Assembly (NCBI RefSeq): GCF_017826695.1
Contig: NZ_JAFFZW010000004.1
Coordinates: 423,262 to 487,261 of the forward strand
Reading direction: 5' to 3'
Source of the DNA: Pseudomonas alliivorans
GTDB taxonomy: Bacteria; Pseudomonadota; Gammaproteobacteria; Pseudomonadales; Pseudomonadaceae
DNA length: 64,000 nt
This document shows, in pieces, positions 10,575 to 21,097 of this stretch (the stretch's first letter is position 1; every line of letters starts with the position of its first letter). The notes under the pieces are model-generated. The model ran no database searches and had not been told where the DNA came from. It was given only the letters and a program-made list of their open reading frames with translations. The translations under genes were made by a program, and so were the position numbers.

Positions 10575-11543
10575 TCACTTCCTGGCTGCCTGCTGATCCG
10601 CGTGGTAGGAGGAGCGAACCAAAGGGCCGGATGCGACGTTGAGAAATCCCATTTCCTCGCCCAATACAGCGAGCTTGGCAAAAATGTCGGGATGCACGAA
10701 TCGTTGAACCGGAAGATGGTTGCGTGAAGGCTGAAGATATTGACCGAGCGTTAGCATATCCACTCGGTGCTCTCTCATCCGCTTCATCACCTCAATGACT
10801 TCGTCGTCAGTTTCACCCAGTCCAAGCATCAGCCCGGACTTGGTGGGCACATGAGGTATGCGCTGTTTGAAGCCTTCCAACAGATCCAACGACCATTCAA
10901 AATCAGACCCTGGACGAACAGCGCGGTAAAGCCGAGGTACCGTTTCCAGGTTGTGGTTGAAGACGTCTGGCGGTTCCTGTTCAGTTATCGCGAGGGCAAT
11001 GTCCATTCGCCCACGGTAATCCGGGACTAATGTCTCCAATTTCACCCCTGGCGACATCCTGCGTATTTCTCGTAAGCATTCGACGAAGTGGCTGGCGCCA
11101 CCGTCGCGCAGGTCATCCCGATCAACCGATGTAATAACTACATACTTTAGGCGCAGGTCTGCGATAGCGGTCGCAAGATTGCGAGGCTCATCAAGATCAA
11201 GAGGTTTGGGTCGTCCATGGCCGACATCGCAGAAAGGACAACGTCGAGTGCAGATGTCGCCCATGATCATGAATGTAGCCGTACCTCCGGAAAAACACTC
11301 ACCCAAGTTCGGGCATGACGCTTCTTCGCAGACGCTATGCAGCTTATGTTTTCGCAACAGTGCTTTGATGCGACTCACCTCCGGCGAGGCCGCGATCTCT
11401 ACGCGAATCCAGTCTGGCTTGCGAGGAAAATCTTCTGTCGGAAGAATTTTCACCGGAATACGCGCGACCTTTTCAGCACCGCGCAGCTTTACTCCCGCCT
11501 GCAGCGGCGGAGGGCGATTCGACAAGGATGAGAGTTCGCTCAT
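10575..11543 (-). CDS. lipA: Lipoyl synthase (island paralogue)
   Basis: A radical SAM enzyme that inserts two sulfurs into protein-bound octanoate to make lipoate. The 322-residue product has the auxiliary cluster motif [12 protein letters not shown] and the SAM cluster motif [15 protein letters not shown], and the C-terminal VRSSYHAD. It is the last gene of the gcv operon, 13 bases after gcvT. Its presence makes sense because the H protein encoded by the first gene needs lipoyl on its lysine. Since core genomes carry lipA beside lipB, this is most likely a second, pathway-dedicated copy. Confidence 0.95.
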   Translation of the reverse strand: MSELSSLSNRPPPLQAGVKLRGAEKVARIPVKILPTEDFPRKPDWIRVEIAASPEVSRIKALLRKHKLHSVCEEASCPNLGECFSGGTATFMIMGDICTRRCPFCDVGHGRPKPLDLDEPRNLATAIADLRLKYVVITSVDRDDLRDGGASHFVECLREIRRMSPGVKLETLVPDYRGRMDIALAITEQEPPDVFNHNLETVPRLYRAVRPGSDFEWSLDLLEGFKQRIPHVPTKSGLMLGLGETDDEVIEVMKRMREHRVDMLTLGQYLQPSRNHLPVQRFVHPDIFAKLAVLGEEMGFLNVASGPLVRSSYHADQQAARK

Positions 11544-11556
11544 GGCAGCAAATCCT

Positions 11557-12678
11557 TCAACCGCGGTAGTAGCGTTGAGGCACGAATGGGGTCTTGGTCA
11601 CACGCATTGGCACACGTTTCCCACGCACCTCGGCATAGACGATTGTGTCTACTCCAATGTACGCCGACTCCACATAACCCATAGCGAGTGGGGCGCCCAG
11701 CGTCGGCCCAAAACCGCCACTGGTGACCTGCCCGATCACAGCGCCCTCCTCCGAATGGATCACTACGCCCTCGCGCACGGGCACACGCTCCAAGGGCAGT
11801 AGCCCGACGCGCTTTTTGCCTACGCCTTGAGCTTGCTGTGTAAAAATGAGTGAAGCCCCAGGGAAACCGCCAGCGCGCGCACCATCAGCTCGACGAGCTT
11901 TGGAGATTGCCCAGGAGAGACTCGCCTCAACCGGCGTGAGCGTGTCATCCATGTCGTGTCCGTACAGGCATAACCCAGCCTCCAGTCGAAGCGAATCTCT
12001 TGCACCCAGGCCGATCGCCTTGACTTCAGGTTGCGCCAGAATGGCCTGAGCAAGCTCTACAGCACTCTCGACCGGCACGGATATCTCGTAACCATCCTCT
12101 CCTGTGTAACCTGACCGGCTGACGTAACAAGACACGCCGTTGATATCCAACGCCTGGAACTGCATGAAGGTCATATCCTTCACCTGTGGTGCAATGCGTC
12201 CAAGTGCCTGAGCCGCAAGCGGGCCTTGCAAAGCGATCAAGGCCCGGCTATCGAACAGCTCCTCAACCTGACACTGGCCTTCCAGATGGGCTTTCAGGTG
12301 GGCTAGATCTTGCTCCTTGCACGCAGCATTGACGACCACGAAAAGGTAGTCGCCCGCATTGGCCACCATCAGGTCATCGAGAATGCCCCCCGTCTCGTTC
12401 GTGAACAGCGCGTAACGTTGCATGCCGATTGGTAGATCCACGATATCCACCGGAACCAGGGATTCGAGTGCCGCGGCAGCGTTCTTGCCGTGCAGTCGGA
12501 TTTGACCCATGTGGCTTACGTCAAACAATCCGGCCTGGTCTCGGGTATGCAGGTGTTCTTTCATCACGCCCAGCGGATACTGCACTGGCATCTCGTAGCC
12601 GGCAAAGGGCACCATTCTGGCGCCGAGTGCCAGATGAAGATCATGTAACGGCGTACGCTTCAAAGATTCTGTAGTCAT
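11557..12678 (-). CDS. gcvT: Glycine cleavage system T protein (aminomethyltransferase)
   Basis: It transfers the methylene carbon from aminomethyl-lipoyl H protein to tetrahydrofolate and releases ammonia. The product is 373 residues, the family's normal length. Recognisable parts include the N-terminal [39 protein letters not shown] and [17 protein letters not shown]. It lies between sdaA (34 bases) and lipA (13 bases) in the same direction. The order resembles the glycine-inducible gcs operon of P. aeruginosa, to which lipA has been added. Confidence 0.95.
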   Translation of the reverse strand: MTTESLKRTPLHDLHLALGARMVPFAGYEMPVQYPLGVMKEHLHTRDQAGLFDVSHMGQIRLHGKNAAAALESLVPVDIVDLPIGMQRYALFTNETGGILDDLMVANAGDYLFVVVNAACKEQDLAHLKAHLEGQCQVEELFDSRALIALQGPLAAQALGRIAPQVKDMTFMQFQALDINGVSCYVSRSGYTGEDGYEISVPVESAVELAQAILAQPEVKAIGLGARDSLRLEAGLCLYGHDMDDTLTPVEASLSWAISKARRADGARAGGFPGASLIFTQQAQGVGKKRVGLLPLERVPVREGVVIHSEEGAVIGQVTSGGFGPTLGAPLAMGYVESAYIGVDTIVYAEVRGKRVPMRVTKTPFVPQRYYRG

Positions 12679-12712
12679 GGGTAAACCTCAAAAAATGGCC
12701 GGAGACTCAGCC

Positions 12713-14089
12713 TCAGCATTCAATAATGTTCACGGCCAATCCGCCGCGTGCTGTCTCTTTGTATTTGGTCTTCATGTCTGCGCCGGTCTGACGCATGGTG
12801 CGGATAACTTTGTCCAAAGACACGTAGTGATCTCCGTCGCCTCGCAAAGCCATGCGGGCGGCGTTGATGGCCTTCACTGACCCCATAGCGTTGCGTTCGA
12901 TGCAAGGCACCTGCACCAACCCTCCTATGGGATCGCATGTGAGCCCAAGGTTGTGCTCCATACCTATTTCTGCGGCGTTCTCAACCTGGCGTGGGGTTCC
13001 GCCCAGCACCTCGCAGAGCGCGCCGGCAGCCATGGAGCAAGCCACGCCGACCTCGCCTTGGCACCCGACCTCTGCGCCAGAGATCGAGGCATTTTCCTTG
13101 TAGAGGATCCCGATTGCGGCAGCCGTAAGGAGGAACCTTTGGACGCCGTCATCATTTGCGCTACCGATGAAATTGACGTAGTAGTGCAGAACAGCTGGGA
13201 TGATGCCCGCCGCACCATTTGTAGGTGCTGTGACCACCCTTCCTCCGCTTGCATTTTCTTCGTTAACGGCCAGCGCATAGAGGTTCACCCAGTCCAATAC
13301 CGAGAGATTGTCCCGTAGTCCTGCCTCCGGACTTAGGCGAAGTTGGCGATACAAGTTTGCAGCACGCCTCTTTACCTTGAGCCCACCCGGCATTACGCCT
13401 TCGTTGCTGCAGCCCGCCTGAACGCAGTCCTGCATGACCCCCCATATGTGCATCAGCCCACGAGACGTTTCCTCACCTGAGCGCCAAGCTTCCTCGTTAC
13501 AGATCATGATCTGACTGATCGAAAGGCCGTGCTCCTCGCAGAGCGCCAGGAGTTGGTTGCCGCTTCGAAATGGGTAGCGCAACGGCGTCTTGTCTTCGAC
13601 GATGCGATCATGGCCAGCGGCGTCCTCGTCAACCACAAAGCCGCCTCCCACCGAGTAGTATTCGCGCCCACGAAGTTGCAACCCAGCCGAGTCAAACGCT
13701 CGAAAGATCATCCCGTTGGGGTGGTAGGGCAAAGGCTTTCGGATCATTGCCAAGTGCTCCTTCTCGGCGAACCGTACTCGCCGCTTGCCCAGCAAGTTCA
13801 GACTGCCTTGAGCGCGGATTTCGATGAGGCGCCCGTCGACAGTTGAAGTATCAACCGTATCGGGGTAGTCCCCCTCCAGGCCGAGCAAAACTGCCTTATC
13901 GCTGCCATGCCCCTTTCCTGTTGCCCCAAGCGACCCGTAAAGCTCGACTTTGATTGCATCCACAGAGCTCAGAAGGCCATCTTTTTCCAACCCCTCGACA
14001 AACGTTGCTGCCGCACGCATGGGCCCCACCGTGTGGGAGCTCGACGGGCCGATTCCCACCTTGAACAAGTCAAAAACGCTGAGTGACAT
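12713..14089 (-). CDS. sdaA: L-serine dehydratase (iron-sulfur, single chain)
   Basis: It deaminates L-serine to pyruvate and ammonia using a 4Fe-4S cluster. The 458-residue chain has the fused beta and alpha domains: [22 protein letters not shown] at the N-terminus and, in the alpha domain, conserved cysteines in [19 protein letters not shown] and [18 protein letters not shown]. It lies between glyA and gcvT. In this operon it would convert the serine made by GlyA from glycine and methylene-THF into pyruvate, which closes a glycine-to-pyruvate route. Confidence 0.95.
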   Translation of the reverse strand: MSLSVFDLFKVGIGPSSSHTVGPMRAAATFVEGLEKDGLLSSVDAIKVELYGSLGATGKGHGSDKAVLLGLEGDYPDTVDTSTVDGRLIEIRAQGSLNLLGKRRVRFAEKEHLAMIRKPLPYHPNGMIFRAFDSAGLQLRGREYYSVGGGFVVDEDAAGHDRIVEDKTPLRYPFRSGNQLLALCEEHGLSISQIMICNEEAWRSGEETSRGLMHIWGVMQDCVQAGCSNEGVMPGGLKVKRRAANLYRQLRLSPEAGLRDNLSVLDWVNLYALAVNEENASGGRVVTAPTNGAAGIIPAVLHYYVNFIGSANDDGVQRFLLTAAAIGILYKENASISGAEVGCQGEVGVACSMAAGALCEVLGGTPRQVENAAEIGMEHNLGLTCDPIGGLVQVPCIERNAMGSVKAINAARMALRGDGDHYVSLDKVIRTMRQTGADMKTKYKETARGGLAVNIIEC

Positions 14090-14118
14090 GAAAGACTCCA
14101 GAGAGCGTGCGGACAGCT

Positions 14119-15372
14119 TTATTTGCCGTAGACAGGGAAGCGTTCACAGAGGGACGCGACTTGCTTGGCAACGTGAGCTTCCACATCGGCATCGCCCAGG
14201 TGATCCAGGATGTCGCAAATCCAGTCTGCAAGCGCTTCGCACTCAGGAACCTGGAAACCCCTCGTAGTGACCGCAGGCGTCCCGATGCGAAGCCCTGAAG
14301 TGACAAAGGGCGACTGTGGGTCATTCGGTACGGCATTCTTGTTAACGGTGATCCGAGCACGCCCCAAGGCGGCATCTGCATCTTTGCCGGTGAGGCCCTG
14401 GCGAATCAGGCTGACCAGAAATAGATGGTTATCCGTACCACCGGAAATCACATCGTAACCGCGCGCCAGAAACACACCTGCCATCGCTTGAGCGTTGCCG
14501 ATAACCTGCGCCTGATATTCCTTGAAAGACGGATCAAGCGCTTCTTTGAAGCAGACTGCCTTAGCGGCGATGACGTGCATCAACGGGCCACCTTGGCCGC
14601 CCGGGAAAACCGCTGAATTGAGTTTTTTCTCGATTTCCGGACTTGTATTGGCCAGGATCAAACCGCCGCGCGGGCCCCTCAGCGTCTTGTGAGTTGTGGT
14701 CGTAACGACATCTGCATATGGGAGAGGATTCGGGTAAAGCCCGGCCGCCACCAAACCTGCGACGTGCGCCATGTCGACAAACAGTAGAGCCCCAACTTTG
14801 TCCGCAATTTCGCGGAATCTTGCGAAGTCCAGGGTCTTGGAATACGCAGAGAACCCAGCGACGATCATCTTGGGCTTGTGTTCCAGCGCCAGCCGCTCGA
14901 CCTCGTCATAGTTGATCAAGCCATTGGTGTCGATACCGTATTGGATCGCGTTGTAAAGCTTGCCAGAGGAGCTAACTTTTGCGCCGTGAGTGAGGTGCCC
15001 GCCATGCGCAAGACTCATCCCCAGAAGAGTGTCTCCTGGATTCAACAACGCAAGATAAACTGCGGCATTTGCCTGAGAACCGGAGTGAGGCTGTACGTTG
15101 GCGTAGCTGGCCCCAAACAGCTGCTTGGCGCGCTCGATCGCCAGCCCCTCGACCACGTCGACAAACTCACAGCCCCCATAGTAACGCTTGCCCGGATACC
15201 CCTCGGCGTACTTGTTTGTCAGCTCAGAGCCTTGCGCTTCCATCACCTGAGGGCTGGTATAGTTTTCGGACGCGATCAACTCAACATGATCTTCCTGACG
15301 GCTCGCCTCAGCGGTCATTGCGGCGCTCAGAGCAGGATCGAAATCTGACAGCGTCAAGCTTTTATGAAACAT
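14119..15372 (-). CDS. glyA: Serine hydroxymethyltransferase (island copy)
   Basis: A PLP enzyme interconverting glycine plus methylene-THF with serine. The product is 417 residues. All expected motifs are present: [26 protein letters not shown] with the active-site tyrosines and glutamate, [16 protein letters not shown], and [14 protein letters not shown] with the PLP lysine. The open frame extends upstream, but the family start [13 protein letters not shown] is at 15372 and leaves 61 bases to gcvP. It is a canonical SHMT, unlike the second SHMT-like gene at 34451-35701. Confidence 0.95.
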   Translation of the reverse strand: MFHKSLTLSDFDPALSAAMTAEASRQEDHVELIASENYTSPQVMEAQGSELTNKYAEGYPGKRYYGGCEFVDVVEGLAIERAKQLFGASYANVQPHSGSQANAAVYLALLNPGDTLLGMSLAHGGHLTHGAKVSSSGKLYNAIQYGIDTNGLINYDEVERLALEHKPKMIVAGFSAYSKTLDFARFREIADKVGALLFVDMAHVAGLVAAGLYPNPLPYADVVTTTTHKTLRGPRGGLILANTSPEIEKKLNSAVFPGGQGGPLMHVIAAKAVCFKEALDPSFKEYQAQVIGNAQAMAGVFLARGYDVISGGTDNHLFLVSLIRQGLTGKDADAALGRARITVNKNAVPNDPQSPFVTSGLRIGTPAVTTRGFQVPECEALADWICDILDHLGDADVEAHVAKQVASLCERFPVYGK

Positions 15373-15433
15373 GGCTATTCCTCGATAACGAGGTGGCGCG
15401 AGGTCTTCACGCCACCCTGATTCAACCTGAAGG

Positions 15434-18301
15434 TCAGGCGTCTTGGTAGGCGGAAATTGGAGGGCAGGCGCAGGTAAGGTTCCGGTCGCCATAGACGTTG
15501 TCGACTCGCCCAACCGGCGGCCAATACTTGCTGTCCGTCAAAGCATCGTCTGGATATGCCGCCTGCTCACGGCTGTAGGAATGATTCCATTCGCCAACGA
15601 GCTCAAATGCCGTATGAGGCGCATTTTTTAGTGGGTTATCGTCCTTATGAAGCTCACCCCGCTCGACCGCGCGAATCTCCTCGCGGATACGAATCATCGC
15701 GTCACAGAATCGATCCAGTTCCTCCTTGGATTCGCTTTCTGTTGGCTCAACCATGAGGGTGCCAGCGACCGGGAATGACATCGTAGGAGCATGGAAACCA
15801 AAGTCGATGAGCCGCTTGGCGACGTCCTCGACACTGATCCCACTGCTCTCTTTGATCTGGCGAACATCAAGAATGCACTCATGCGCCACCAAGCTGTTCT
15901 CGCCGGTGTAGAGAACTGGATAATGCTCTTCAAGGCGTCGCGCGATGTAGTTGGCACTTAGAATAGCCAGCTCGGACGCACGCTTGAGACCTGCCCCGCC
16001 CATCATCCGGATGTACATCCACGTGATCGGCAAAATGCTCGCGCTGCCGAACGGAGCTGCACTGACTGCACCCTTGGAGTTCTTCATATGGCTATGCCCA
16101 GGAAGAAACGGAGCCAAGTGAGATTTCACACCGATCGGGCCTACGCCAGGGCCGCCGCCTCCGTGAGGAATGCAGAACGTTTTGTGCAGGTTGAGATGAG
16201 AAACATCCCCGCCAAACTGCCCAGGTGCACAGAGCCCCACCATCGCGTTCATGTTGGCGCCATCGATGTAAACCTGACCACCATTCTCGTGAACGATGTC
16301 GCAGATTTCACGGATGCGTTTTTCGAAAACACCATGAGTCGATGGATAGGTGATCATCAACGCTGCCAGTTGGGCACGATGCTGTTCAGCTTTCGTCCGC
16401 AAGTCATCCACGTCGACGTTACCGCGTGTGTCGCAGCCGACCACAACCACACGCATACCCGCCATCTGCGCGGTCGCCGGGTTGGTACCATGAGCCGAAG
16501 AAGGGATCAGGCATACATCACGCCGCCCTTCACCGCGGCTCTTGTGATACGCGCGGATGGCAAGCAACCCGGCGTACTCGCCTTGTGAGCCCGCGTTAGG
16601 TTGCAGAGAAACTGCGTCATACCCAGTAGCAGCGCAAAGCATTTCCTCAAGCTCACGCGTGAGCTCCTGGTACCCCAATGTCTGCTCAAGTGGCGCAAAT
16701 GGATGAAGCGCCCCGAACTCGGGCCACGTCACCGGGATCATTTCACTCGCAGCATTGAGCTTCATCGTGCACGACCCTAACGGGATCATCGTGCGATCAA
16801 GGGCCAGATCCTTATCCGCGAGCCTGCGCAAATAACGCATCAACTCAGTCTCTGAGTGATAGCGATTGAACACCTCATGCGTGAGGAAACCGGATTCACG
16901 ACGCATGGCTTCGGGAATCCGGTCACCGGCCAGATCGGCCATATCGTCGAAGGCAGGCACTGATTGGCTGGCTGAAGCGAACACAGACCAGAGCGCACAG
17001 ACATGCGCCGCAGTGGTGGTTTCATCCAACGAGATACCGACACGCACATCGCTGATCAGCCGCAGGTTGATTCCTGCAGCTCTGGCAGCTTCCACGACGT
17101 TAAATGCGGGCACTGCGGTCGCGATGCTCAGGGTGTCGAAGAAATAGTGTTGATCAACCTGATGCCCAAGATCCTCTAACCCCTTGCCAAGAATCGCAGT
17201 CAGGCGGTGAACCCGGCGAGCAATGTTCTTCAAACCCACGGGGCCATGGTAGACCGCGTACATGCTCGCAATGTTTGCAAGCAAAACCTGCGCGGTGCAG
17301 ATGTTACTGGTGGCCTTCTCGCGACGAATATGCTGCTCGCGAGTCTGCATCGCTAAACGCAGAGCAGGCTGCTTGTGTCGATCAATCGATATGCCGACCA
17401 GGCGGCCCGGCATATCGCGCTTGAATGAATCCTTTGTCGCAAAATAAGCCGCATGAGGCCCGCCAAAACCGAGCGGCACACCGAAACGTTGAGCACTGCC
17501 TATCACGACATCGGCTCCGAATTCACCAGGCGGAACCAAGAGCGTCAGTGCCAGCAGGTCAGCCGATACCGCGACCATAGTGCCTAGCTCATGAGCCTTG
17601 GCGACCAATTCACGATAATCATTGATGCCCCCCGTGCTGGCAGGGTACTGGAGCAGCAAACCGAAGTAGCCATCCATGCCCTCCTCCAGCAACTCATTCT
17701 CATCGCCTACTACAACGTCGATACCGAGGGGTTCAGCACGAGTTCGAAGAACCTCCAGCGTCTGCGGATGGCAATTCCTGGATGCAAAGAAAGCAGATGC
17801 CTTGCTTTTCCCTAGGCGCTTGCAGAAGGTCATGGCTTCAGCAGCGGCCGTCGCCTCGTCAAGCAACGAAGCGTTCGCAATGTCCATTCCAGTCAGATCA
17901 CTTACCAAGGTCTGAAAGTTCAGGAGTGCTTCAAGACGGCCTTGGGAGATTTCCGGCTGGTAAGGTGTATAGGCGGTGTACCAAGCTGGGTTTTCCAGCA
18001 GGTTGCGCAGGATCGGTGCCGGCGTATGGCAGGGGTAATATCCCTGCCCAATGTAGGAATGGAAGAGCTTGTTGTGTGACGCGATCACCTTGAGATCAGC
18101 CAGTGCTTGAGCCTCTCCTTGCCCGTTTGTGAGCTCAAGAACGTTGCTGTCCTTGATCGTGTCAGGCACTACGCTTGCAATCAGACTTTGAAGAGAGTCG
18201 TAGCCAATGGTGTTGAGCATTTCGCTAATGTCGCTGTCGCGCGGCCCGATGTGTCGTGCGACGAACTCGTCACGCGTATCGAGAGAAATTGACGTCGTCA
18301 T
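15434..18301 (-). CDS. gcvP: Glycine cleavage system P protein (glycine decarboxylase)
   Basis: PLP-dependent decarboxylation of glycine with transfer of the aminomethyl group to lipoyl-H protein. The 955-residue chain is the fused homodimeric type. The N-terminal half begins [17 protein letters not shown], and the C-terminal half holds the PLP lysine in [16 protein letters not shown]. It follows gcvH by 9 bases and precedes glyA. Expression is expected from the sigma-54 promoter in front of gcvH. Confidence 0.96.
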   Translation of the reverse strand: MTTSISLDTRDEFVARHIGPRDSDISEMLNTIGYDSLQSLIASVVPDTIKDSNVLELTNGQGEAQALADLKVIASHNKLFHSYIGQGYYPCHTPAPILRNLLENPAWYTAYTPYQPEISQGRLEALLNFQTLVSDLTGMDIANASLLDEATAAAEAMTFCKRLGKSKASAFFASRNCHPQTLEVLRTRAEPLGIDVVVGDENELLEEGMDGYFGLLLQYPASTGGINDYRELVAKAHELGTMVAVSADLLALTLLVPPGEFGADVVIGSAQRFGVPLGFGGPHAAYFATKDSFKRDMPGRLVGISIDRHKQPALRLAMQTREQHIRREKATSNICTAQVLLANIASMYAVYHGPVGLKNIARRVHRLTAILGKGLEDLGHQVDQHYFFDTLSIATAVPAFNVVEAARAAGINLRLISDVRVGISLDETTTAAHVCALWSVFASASQSVPAFDDMADLAGDRIPEAMRRESGFLTHEVFNRYHSETELMRYLRRLADKDLALDRTMIPLGSCTMKLNAASEMIPVTWPEFGALHPFAPLEQTLGYQELTRELEEMLCAATGYDAVSLQPNAGSQGEYAGLLAIRAYHKSRGEGRRDVCLIPSSAHGTNPATAQMAGMRVVVVGCDTRGNVDVDDLRTKAEQHRAQLAALMITYPSTHGVFEKRIREICDIVHENGGQVYIDGANMNAMVGLCAPGQFGGDVSHLNLHKTFCIPHGGGGPGVGPIGVKSHLAPFLPGHSHMKNSKGAVSAAPFGSASILPITWMYIRMMGGAGLKRASELAILSANYIARRLEEHYPVLYTGENSLVAHECILDVRQIKESSGISVEDVAKRLIDFGFHAPTMSFPVAGTLMVEPTESESKEELDRFCDAMIRIREEIRAVERGELHKDDNPLKNAPHTAFELVGEWNHSYSREQAAYPDDALTDSKYWPPVGRVDNVYGDRNLTCACPPISAYQDA

Positions 18302-18310
18302 GAAAACTCC

Positions 18311-18685
18311 TCAAGCGTTATCTGCGAGATATTGTTCATAACCGGCTTCGTCCAGCAGGCCATCAAAAGCGGAGCCATCGACAGGCCGAATGCGGAAGAA
18401 CCATCCGGCATCCATCGGAGATGCGTTCACCAATTCTGGTTCTTCAGCAACGGCCGGATTGACCGCTACGACTTCTCCCGCTAACGGCATGGTGATGTTA
18501 CTTGCCGCCTTCACGGACTCAAGAACAACAACTTCTGCGCCAGCATCAAAGGAAACCAAGTCGGGCAGTTGCACATAAACAACGTCGCCCAAGGCTTCTT
18601 GGGCGAAGCTGGTAATGCCGACGGTCAACTCGCCAGATTCTTCCAAACGCAGCCATTCGTGATCAGTGGTGAAACGCAGTTTCAT
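18311..18685 (-). CDS. gcvH: Glycine cleavage system H protein
   Basis: The lipoyl carrier that shuttles the aminomethyl group between P and T proteins. The 124-residue product begins with the family pattern FTTDHEWLRLEE and has the lipoylation lysine in VVLESVKAASNITMP. It is the first gene of gcvH-gcvP-glyA-sdaA-gcvT-lipA, all tightly spaced. A sigma-54 promoter lies 59 bases upstream. This looks like an extra, inducible glycine cleavage operon, separate from any housekeeping copy. Confidence 0.95.
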   Translation of the reverse strand: MKLRFTTDHEWLRLEESGELTVGITSFAQEALGDVVYVQLPDLVSFDAGAEVVVLESVKAASNITMPLAGEVVAVNPAVAEEPELVNASPMDAGWFFRIRPVDGSAFDGLLDEAGYEQYLADNA

Positions 18686-18743
18686 GATGAATCCTTGATA
18701 CTAGTTAAGGAGTCCGGCCGCTAGGCCAGATGTATTAATTGAA

Positions 18744-18759
18744 AGCAAACGAGGTGCCA
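18744..18759 (-). promoter_or_regulatory. Sigma-54 promoter P2 (gcv operon)
   Basis: The minus strand reads TGGCACCTCGTTTGCT, a full match to the -24/-12 consensus with correct 10-base GG to GC spacing, 59 bases before the gcvH start. The 456-base region 18686-19141 between gcvH and the ribB stop otherwise holds only the palindrome at 18948-18965. I see no glycine riboswitch in it. Confidence 0.85.
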
Positions 18760-18947
18760 ATTGAGAAATTTCCGAAAATCAATCAGGTACACCACACTAA
18801 AACTAAAACTAAACCTTGGACGCAGCCTCGTAGCAACGCGCCCTGGGATTCTCAAGATAACAACCTGCCTAACCAAGAAGGTCGAATGGCCGTTACTTAA
18901 AGACATTTGCCCCGCAGCGAACATCCCAGAGCAACAACGGATAAGTT

Positions 18948-18965
18948 TTTCTCATAATTGAGAAA
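18948..18965. promoter_or_regulatory. Candidate activator site for P2 (TTTCTCA-N4-TGAGAAA)
   Basis: TTTCTCATAATTGAGAAA is a perfect 7+7 palindrome with a 4-base centre, about 190 bases upstream of P2. That distance is normal for a sigma-54 enhancer. It shares TTCTCA-N4-TGAGAA with the P5 site. Confidence 0.7.
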
Positions 18966-19141
18966 TAAAATCAGCCGCCGCACGAGCATGCAAATTATGG
19001 CCACTTCTTGCCACTCGCCTACTCCAGTGAAACCTTTGCACAGCCGTGATCTGTCAATCATTCCTTGACCGTTTTTTTGTGCGCCTGCCCTATGGCTCTG
19101 GCAATACATATCGATCGACCACCAAGCCGGAGTCGCCCACC

Positions 19142-19828
19142 TTAAACAGCAACTGCACTGCCATAAACGGAATGCCTAGCTGAAATCGAAGGACGCAGCT
19201 CTTCACACGCCAGCCTGAAATCGACAAGTTCGGCAATAGTGAGTATCGGCAAACCATGATGTTCGGCATAAATACGTATCTGCTCGCCCCGGGTCATAGT
19301 TCCGTCGGGATTCATCAGCTCGCACAGGACAGCCGCTGGACGCATGCCAGCGATGACTGCGATTTCCACGCTCCCTTCAGTATGGCCGCGGCGCTCCAGG
19401 ACACCTCCAGAACGGGCTCGGAGGGGAAACATATGTCCGGGACTTACAATGCGTCGATTGAAGGCGTCCGACGACAACGCAGCTCGCACCGTGGTCAAGC
19501 GGTCAACAGCACTGACCCCCGTGGTGATACCTTCAGCGGCCTCAATGCTGACGGTGAACCCTGTGGCGAATCTAGATTCATTCATAGGTACCATAGGTTT
19601 CAGCCCAAGCGTCTCGACAGTGTGCTCATCCAGGCAAAGGCAGACGATTCCGCTACCATCGCGAATCATCATCGCCATGCTCTGGACTGACATATTTTCG
19701 GCGGCAACAACGAGGTCTGCCTCGTTTTCACGATCATGGTCATCCATCAGAACTACTGGACGCCCTTGCTTATACGCTTCAACAGCCGAAAGCACGTTAG
19801 GAAACTTTGCAAGAATGGATTCGTACAT
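19142..19828 (-). CDS. ribB: 3,4-dihydroxy-2-butanone 4-phosphate synthase
   Basis: It makes the four-carbon precursor of riboflavin from ribulose 5-phosphate. The 228-residue product has the acidic metal and substrate loop [12 protein letters not shown], the [11 protein letters not shown] segment, and [10 protein letters not shown] with [11 protein letters not shown]. It has no GTP cyclohydrolase II domain, so it is the stand-alone RibB form. It lies 102 bases downstream of the hydroxyacid dehydrogenase on the same strand and is probably driven by the same sigma-54 promoter. With ribH at 37016-37489 it likely supplies FMN for the island's flavin enzymes. I see no FMN riboswitch upstream. Confidence 0.92.
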   Translation of the reverse strand: MYESILAKFPNVLSAVEAYKQGRPVVLMDDHDRENEADLVVAAENMSVQSMAMMIRDGSGIVCLCLDEHTVETLGLKPMVPMNESRFATGFTVSIEAAEGITTGVSAVDRLTTVRAALSSDAFNRRIVSPGHMFPLRARSGGVLERRGHTEGSVEIAVIAGMRPAAVLCELMNPDGTMTRGEQIRIYAEHHGLPILTIAELVDFRLACEELRPSISARHSVYGSAVAV

Positions 19829-19930
19829 TATTTTTCTCCAGGCAAACCGACCTCATAGCCGGGCACTAGGCGACTGGCAAGTCGCACTTATTGGGACAGC
19901 GTCTGCGCAAATGATATGAAAGCGGCTTGG

Positions 19931-20890
19931 TTAGTAACCTCGCCCCAAATCCACTTCACCGTTGAGGGGCAGTCTCGATTCAAATCGATCCAGATTCTCC
20001 AGAAAACTATTGGCCATACTCACCGGGTCGATCGGCCCCGCGATGTGGGGTGTGATAACTATGTTGGGAGTTACCCAAAACTGATGAGATGGCGGCAAAG
20101 GCTCTTGACGAAAAACATCGAGCACGGCTGAGGACAAGTGCCCCTCTTCCAAGGCCTGAACCAAGTCGGCATCCACCACGGCCGTACCTCGACCGATATT
20201 CATAAACATTGCACCGGGCTTCATTTTACGGAAGGTTTCAAGATTGAAAATATTCCGGGTCTTGGGTGTATCCGGAAGGATATTAACAACATAATCCACA
20301 TTTCCCAGATGGCTCGCGAACGTCGACAGATCAAACGTCGCCTGCATCTCCCCGCTCAGCGTAGGAACTCGCTGAACACCCACGATATCCATCCCGAGAC
20401 ACTTGAGTCGCTTCGCGATGTACTGTCCGATATTCCCAGCTCCAACTATCATCACGCGGCGGCCTAAAAGGCTGTTGGATTGAACCGGTGACCAGATGAA
20501 CCTATTTTGCTTTTCAAGGTAAGACGCGTTGGACTTGGAGTGCGCCAGGATGTGAGCCAAAACGTATTCAAGCATCGGCTGGCCAAACACATCGACCGCT
20601 CGGGTAAGCAAATAGTCTTTGGGAAGAGCCGGCCTCATCAGCGGAGCAAAACCTGCCCAAGTCAGCTGAAGCCAATCGGGCTTCTCGCCGTCCATCAACA
20701 ACGACGCTGCCTTGTCCGGGGCCCCAAGCCATATAGGGCAATCGCCTCGCGCAACGGCGTCAGACTCGCTGAACGTAACAATTTTTAGCTCAGGGGCCCT
20801 GCGGCCAATTAGCGACAGATAGCCGTATGCCGGATCATCGTCCAACAGCAGCACGCTGGATCCGCCTAGCCGAGAATTGACACGCGCCAT
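19931..20890 (-). CDS. D-2-hydroxyacid dehydrogenase family protein
   Basis: An NAD(P)-dependent reductase of the D-isomer-specific family, 319 residues. The nucleotide site is GAGNIGQYIAKRL (about residue 150). The catalytic Arg sits in NIGRGTAVVDADLV, the Glu in DVFRQEPLP, and the His in ITPHIAG. Such enzymes interconvert 2-keto and D-2-hydroxy acids, for example glyoxylate and glycolate. It is the first gene after promoter P3 and precedes ribB. In the island pathway it may reduce a keto acid product such as glyoxylate or hydroxypyruvate; this is inference. Confidence 0.88.
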   Translation of the reverse strand: MARVNSRLGGSSVLLLDDDPAYGYLSLIGRRAPELKIVTFSESDAVARGDCPIWLGAPDKAASLLMDGEKPDWLQLTWAGFAPLMRPALPKDYLLTRAVDVFGQPMLEYVLAHILAHSKSNASYLEKQNRFIWSPVQSNSLLGRRVMIVGAGNIGQYIAKRLKCLGMDIVGVQRVPTLSGEMQATFDLSTFASHLGNVDYVVNILPDTPKTRNIFNLETFRKMKPGAMFMNIGRGTAVVDADLVQALEEGHLSSAVLDVFRQEPLPPSHQFWVTPNIVITPHIAGPIDPVSMANSFLENLDRFESRLPLNGEVDLGRGY

Positions 20891-20944
20891 CGTCGCAATC
20901 CCTGAATTGGAGCCCCGCGTTGTGCGAGAGCCTGATTACAATAA

Positions 20945-20960
20945 GGCAAATGGCATGCCA
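20945..20960 (-). promoter_or_regulatory. Sigma-54 promoter P3 (hydroxyacid dehydrogenase-ribB)
   Basis: The minus strand reads TGGCATGCCATTTGCC, with GG and GC 10 bases apart, 55 bases upstream of the dehydrogenase start at 20890. It differs from the consensus only at weakly conserved positions. Confidence 0.78.
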
Positions 20961-21009
20961 TCTAAAATAATCATTAAAATCAGGGAGATAGGAATGCTAT
21001 GAAGCTTGA

Positions 21010-21025
21010 GACTCACGGTTGAGAC
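21010..21025. promoter_or_regulatory. Candidate activator site for P3 (degenerate palindrome)
   Basis: GACTCACGGTTGAGAC has CTCA-N4-TGAG with the same 4-base centre as the other sites, 50 bases upstream of P3. One outer base per half departs from TTCTCA/TGAGAA. A neighbouring direct half-site TTGAGAC starts at 21006. Confidence 0.5.
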
Positions 21026-21047
21026 TTCAAAATCATTTTTGCAACAC

Positions 21048-21079
21048 AAAAAAAAAGCCAGACCACATTCGGGTCTGGC
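21048..21079 (-). terminator. Intrinsic terminator of the sigma-54 activator gene
   Basis: On the minus strand GCCAGACC pairs with GGTCTGGC (8 bp, 7-base loop) and is followed by a run of nine or more T residues. It lies 19 bases past the activator's stop codon and separates it from promoter P3. Confidence 0.88.
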
Positions 21080-21097
21080 GATCAGATCTCGCTAAGA

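Noticed and set aside
18985..19016. Further sigma-54-like boxes (TGGCAAGAAGTGGC, TGGCCATAATTTGC)
   Set aside because: The GG to GC spacing is 9, not 10, and they lie about 300 bases from gcvH, behind the better element at 18744-18759.
18686..19141. Glycine riboswitch before gcvH
   Set aside because: The leader after promoter P2 is only about 48 bases and shows no paired aptamer pattern; control by the sigma-54 promoter explains the region.
19829..19930. FMN riboswitch before ribB
   Set aside because: The gap is about 100 bases and lacks the conserved RFN segments.
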